Assembly (NCBI GenBank): GCA_037200685.1 | Contig: JBBCIG010000014.1 | Coordinates: 330,194-394,193, forward strand | Reading direction: 5' to 3' | Length of the DNA: 64,000 nt | Source: JAJKIP01 sp037200685 | GTDB taxonomy: Bacteria; Bacteroidota; Bacteroidia; Chitinophagales; Chitinophagaceae | Part shown: positions 61,579 through 64,000 of the stretch, one piece after another | How positions within the stretch are numbered: position 1 is the first letter of the stretch | Layout: each line of letters begins with the position of its first letter | The notes under the pieces: model-generated | What the model was told of the DNA's origin: nothing | Database searches by the model: none | Seen by the model: only the letters and a program-made list of their open reading frames with translations | Position numbers and translations under genes: made by a program

Positions 61579-63795
61579 ATGCCAAAGATTTTATCCTTCA
61601 GCTTTATCATACTTGCATTTATTTTCCCTGCTTTTACCAATACGGGTTTCACGGAAAAGTTTATAAAAGAAAGACAACCAGTAAATGCAACACTATCCGC
61701 ACAATTCACTACAGCCAATATTATTATTGATGGTATCGAAGAAAAAGAATGGAGCAAGGCAAAGCCGGGTACGATCAATATTGCAATGACCAGTAATCTC
61801 TCAGGCCCTGCTACTGGTTGTACAACAGGAGGCGTTATTCGTTCCTTATGGGATGGCGCTTTGCTCTACCTGCTGATCGATGTTACAGATGCTGATATTA
61901 CTACCGCGGCTACAAGACCAACAGATAAAGATGGTGTTGAAATTTATTTTGATTTGTGGAATGATAAATTTCCGAAGTATGAAGAAGACGATGGCATGAT
62001 GCGCATCAGCGCTGCAGGTGAACTTACCGGTAGTGGCGTATATGCTGACAGGCTGAAAGCTTATGCCGCATCACCACGTTATAACAAAGAGAACACAAAG
62101 ATTGGTTACACTGTTGAGCTGGCTATTCAAATTGGCGGCGTTGCAATGAAGAATGGATCATCGATGGGCATTGACATCGGTATTAATGATGCAGTGTCTC
62201 CAGCCAATACCACGAAATATAAAATATTCTGGAGTAACGGGAATAACAAAGGCATCAATGATAATTCCCAATGGGGAAATGTAGTGCTCAATGGCTATGA
62301 TGGTAAAAGCGCAATGGCTATCGATACTTTTTTATTAAAAACAAATATTAAAAAGGCGGAAACACTTGTCCGTGGTATATGGATAAATAAAACAGTATTA
62401 GATAAAGCATTGGTGAATGCAAAGAATGAACTAACTGCAACCAATCAAACCAATATTAATGCGGCCAATGCATCACTCGACCATGCACTGAAAGCATTAC
62501 GGAGAAAAGGGAAATACAAAGACCCTTTCGATCTGCCGGCGACAAACTATTTACCTGATCCCTTTACTTTTCTCAATGGTGAAAAAGTAAAAACTGTTGC
62601 GGATTGGAATGTACGCCGCGATGAGATCAAAGACCTTGTGCAATATTATGAATACGGATACATGCCGCAAGCGCCGGAAAAAGTAACAACTTCTATTAAT
62701 GGAACAGCGCTTGCTGTTACGGTGAATGATAATGGAAAGACGGCAACGTTCAATGCAAAACTAACAGTACCTACTGTTGCGCAATGCGGGAAGAATGGAC
62801 CCTACCCTGTTATCTTGAGCATTGATTTCTTTTCTGGTGATGCCAATCCCATTTTCCTCAATGCCGGTTACGCAGTGCTGAGTATTGTTTACTCCGCCAT
62901 TGGCAGCGATAACTATGATCATAAAGGTGCATTCTATACATTATATCCTTATGATGTAGCAACTGGTCATGATGTGGGTACATTGCTTGCATGGGCATGG
63001 GGAGCCAGCCGTGGTGTAGATGCACTTAGTTATCTCGTCAACAATGATCCGGCTTTTAAAAATACACTTGATATCAATAAACTCGTCGTCACCGGTTTTT
63101 CCCGTTGTGGAAAAGCGGCGTTGGCTGCAGGCTTCTTCGATGATCGCTTTGATATAGTAAGTCCCGGCGCTTCGGGTTGCGGTGGCGCTGCGGTTTATAG
63201 ATATGATGCATTTGGTAATACGCCTTTTCGTTCCGCACCATTTGGTAATGTATATACATGGGGCACTTCACCAGGTGGTGAGGTATTGGGTGATAAGACA
63301 AGACACCAGGGACATAATGCCAACGAAATGTTGCCACGTTTTTTAAACCCTGATCGTATCTATAAAACAAAAACACATGGTTACGGTGAACGATTGCCTT
63401 ATGACCACCACGAGATCATTGCGGCTATTGCACCCCGTGCCGTTTTGATTACAACAGGTAATGATGACTATTCCAATAATGCAGAAGGTGATTGCATCGG
63501 CGCTGAAGCAGCGAAGCCTGTTTTTAATTTTTTAAATGCCAGTGAAAATATTGCGATCAATATCCGCACGACCGGTGAGGCTAATCCCCGGGGAGGTGGT
63601 GGCGGTGGTCATTGGTTAAGTGAGAAACAAGTAAAGAACCTGGTGGAATTCGCTGATAAAATATTTTTCGGAAAACCGTTATCAGCAGAATCACAAACAG
63701 CATTCTATTCGAATCCTTATATCCCCACATTTGATAAATATTATGGCGGGTTAGATAAAATGATGCCGTGGAGGAAGAGTGCGCCGGGCCGGTGA
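61579..63795 (+). CDS. CBM9-like plus CE15 glucuronoyl methylesterase
   Basis: A 738-residue exported protein (signal FSFIILAFIFPAFTNTG). Residues ~40-235 are a CBM9-like carbohydrate-binding domain (IIIDGIEEKEWSKAKPGTIN, LLYLLIDVTDADITTAATRP, KDGVEIYFDLWNDK). A helical spacer (~260-310) leads to a CE15 esterase domain: the nucleophile Ser in VVTGFSRCGKAALAAGFFDD (~residue 507; the family form is GCSRxGK, so F replaces C), YDHHEIIAAIAPRAVLITTG, and the catalytic His region GGGGHWLSEKQ. CE15 enzymes cleave ester links between lignin and glucuronic acid on xylan. It suggests lignocellulose as habitat and links to the lactonases next door. Confidence 0.88.
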   Translation: MPKILSFSFIILAFIFPAFTNTGFTEKFIKERQPVNATLSAQFTTANIIIDGIEEKEWSKAKPGTINIAMTSNLSGPATGCTTGGVIRSLWDGALLYLLIDVTDADITTAATRPTDKDGVEIYFDLWNDKFPKYEEDDGMMRISAAGELTGSGVYADRLKAYAASPRYNKENTKIGYTVELAIQIGGVAMKNGSSMGIDIGINDAVSPANTTKYKIFWSNGNNKGINDNSQWGNVVLNGYDGKSAMAIDTFLLKTNIKKAETLVRGIWINKTVLDKALVNAKNELTATNQTNINAANASLDHALKALRRKGKYKDPFDLPATNYLPDPFTFLNGEKVKTVADWNVRRDEIKDLVQYYEYGYMPQAPEKVTTSINGTALAVTVNDNGKTATFNAKLTVPTVAQCGKNGPYPVILSIDFFSGDANPIFLNAGYAVLSIVYSAIGSDNYDHKGAFYTLYPYDVATGHDVGTLLAWAWGASRGVDALSYLVNNDPAFKNTLDINKLVVTGFSRCGKAALAAGFFDDRFDIVSPGASGCGGAAVYRYDAFGNTPFRSAPFGNVYTWGTSPGGEVLGDKTRHQGHNANEMLPRFLNPDRIYKTKTHGYGERLPYDHHEIIAAIAPRAVLITTGNDDYSNNAEGDCIGAEAAKPVFNFLNASENIAINIRTTGEANPRGGGGGGHWLSEKQVKNLVEFADKIFFGKPLSAESQTAFYSNPYIPTFDKYYGGLDKMMPWRKSAPGR

Positions 63796-63853
63796 CCTAA
63801 TTTACATAAGAGTTAATTATTACAGTATACAACTAAGCGCCCAACAATTCTCA

Positions 63854-63990
63854 CCTAGTTGATTATTAAAAATCTCTAGTGCCTTTCCCATAGTGTAGAC
63901 ATTGTGCCTCATGTCGTTTTTTATAGTAGATTTTCTAGTAGTTTAATGCGCTAACTATTGTACTATTGTTGGCACTATAATTGAAAATTC
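63854..63990 (+). repeat. Dispersed repeat, copy B, with sigma-54-like end
   Basis: Starts CTAGTTGATTATTAA and ends TACTATTGTTGGCACTATAA-TTGAAAA, as copy A at 53752-53882. The body is more diverged. It is the last recognisable object before the window edge. Confidence 0.65.
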
Positions 63991-64000
63991 ATATATCATT

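Noticed and set aside
40216..63795. Region as a classical SusC/SusD polysaccharide utilisation locus
   Set aside because: I found no TonB-dependent SusC or SusD protein in the window; the CE15 enzyme and lactonases stand without them here.

Overview
The window reads as chromosome of a member of the Bacteroidota, most likely the Chitinophagaceae. The evidence is: type IX secretion (T9SS) sorting domains on several secreted proteins; lineage-typical conserved genes (DUF3822 beside rsmD, a DUF2027/Smr protein, a CHRD lipoprotein); a Reg_prop/Y_Y_Y histidine kinase with a LytTR partner; starts without obvious Shine-Dalgarno sequences; and moderately AT-rich DNA. I saw no tRNA, rRNA, CRISPR array, phage gene or transposase gene.

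Layout. 0-11 kb, mostly minus strand, is housekeeping: Smr-like protein, amino-acid permease, polyprenyl synthetase, RNase R, and an overlapping run DUF3822-rsmD-cycloligase-lpxK. 11-22 kb holds a MATE exporter, a DUF748 protein, a Crp/Fnr regulator, small lipoproteins, a Gfo/Idh oxidoreductase, and leucine/isoleucine genes (leuA2-type synthase and leuB) split by a small four-helix-bundle gene. 22-27.5 kb carries a sensor kinase and LytTR regulator with a globin and a lipoprotein between them. 27.7-48 kb is a large oxidative catabolic region. It has two periplasmic PQQ dehydrogenases with fused cytochrome c domains, an AraC regulator, and a cytoplasmic cluster (TIM-barrel isomerase, CoA-acylating-type aldehyde dehydrogenase, cyclase-family hydrolase, zinc alcohol dehydrogenase, SDR, transketolase, cupin). 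A secreted set follows: DUF1080/FG-GAP, ThuA, and a lipoprotein dehydrogenase with two cytochrome c domains. 48-58 kb holds T9SS and tail-fibre-like surface proteins, small outer-membrane barrels and lipoproteins. 58-64 kb has two SMP-30 lactonases and a CBM9-CE15 glucuronoyl esterase. Taken together, 27-64 kb looks like a plant-polysaccharide or sugar-acid oxidation island; the actual substrate is not shown by the sequence.

Two things stand out beyond the genes. First, the intergenic space is full of structured repeats: a nine-copy interspersed family ending in a conserved AGCAATGCAG-YYGGG tail, and many imperfect inverted repeats built from short locus-specific words. Two of these inverted repeats enclose a small gene (a four-helix-bundle gene and a GxxExxY nuclease-like gene), which suggests gene-bearing cassettes. 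Second, at least 15 otherwise well-conserved genes carry one-base indels, most in homopolymers and concentrated in 0-22 kb. These look like sequencing errors rather than gene death, and I annotate such genes as single CDS with the break noted.
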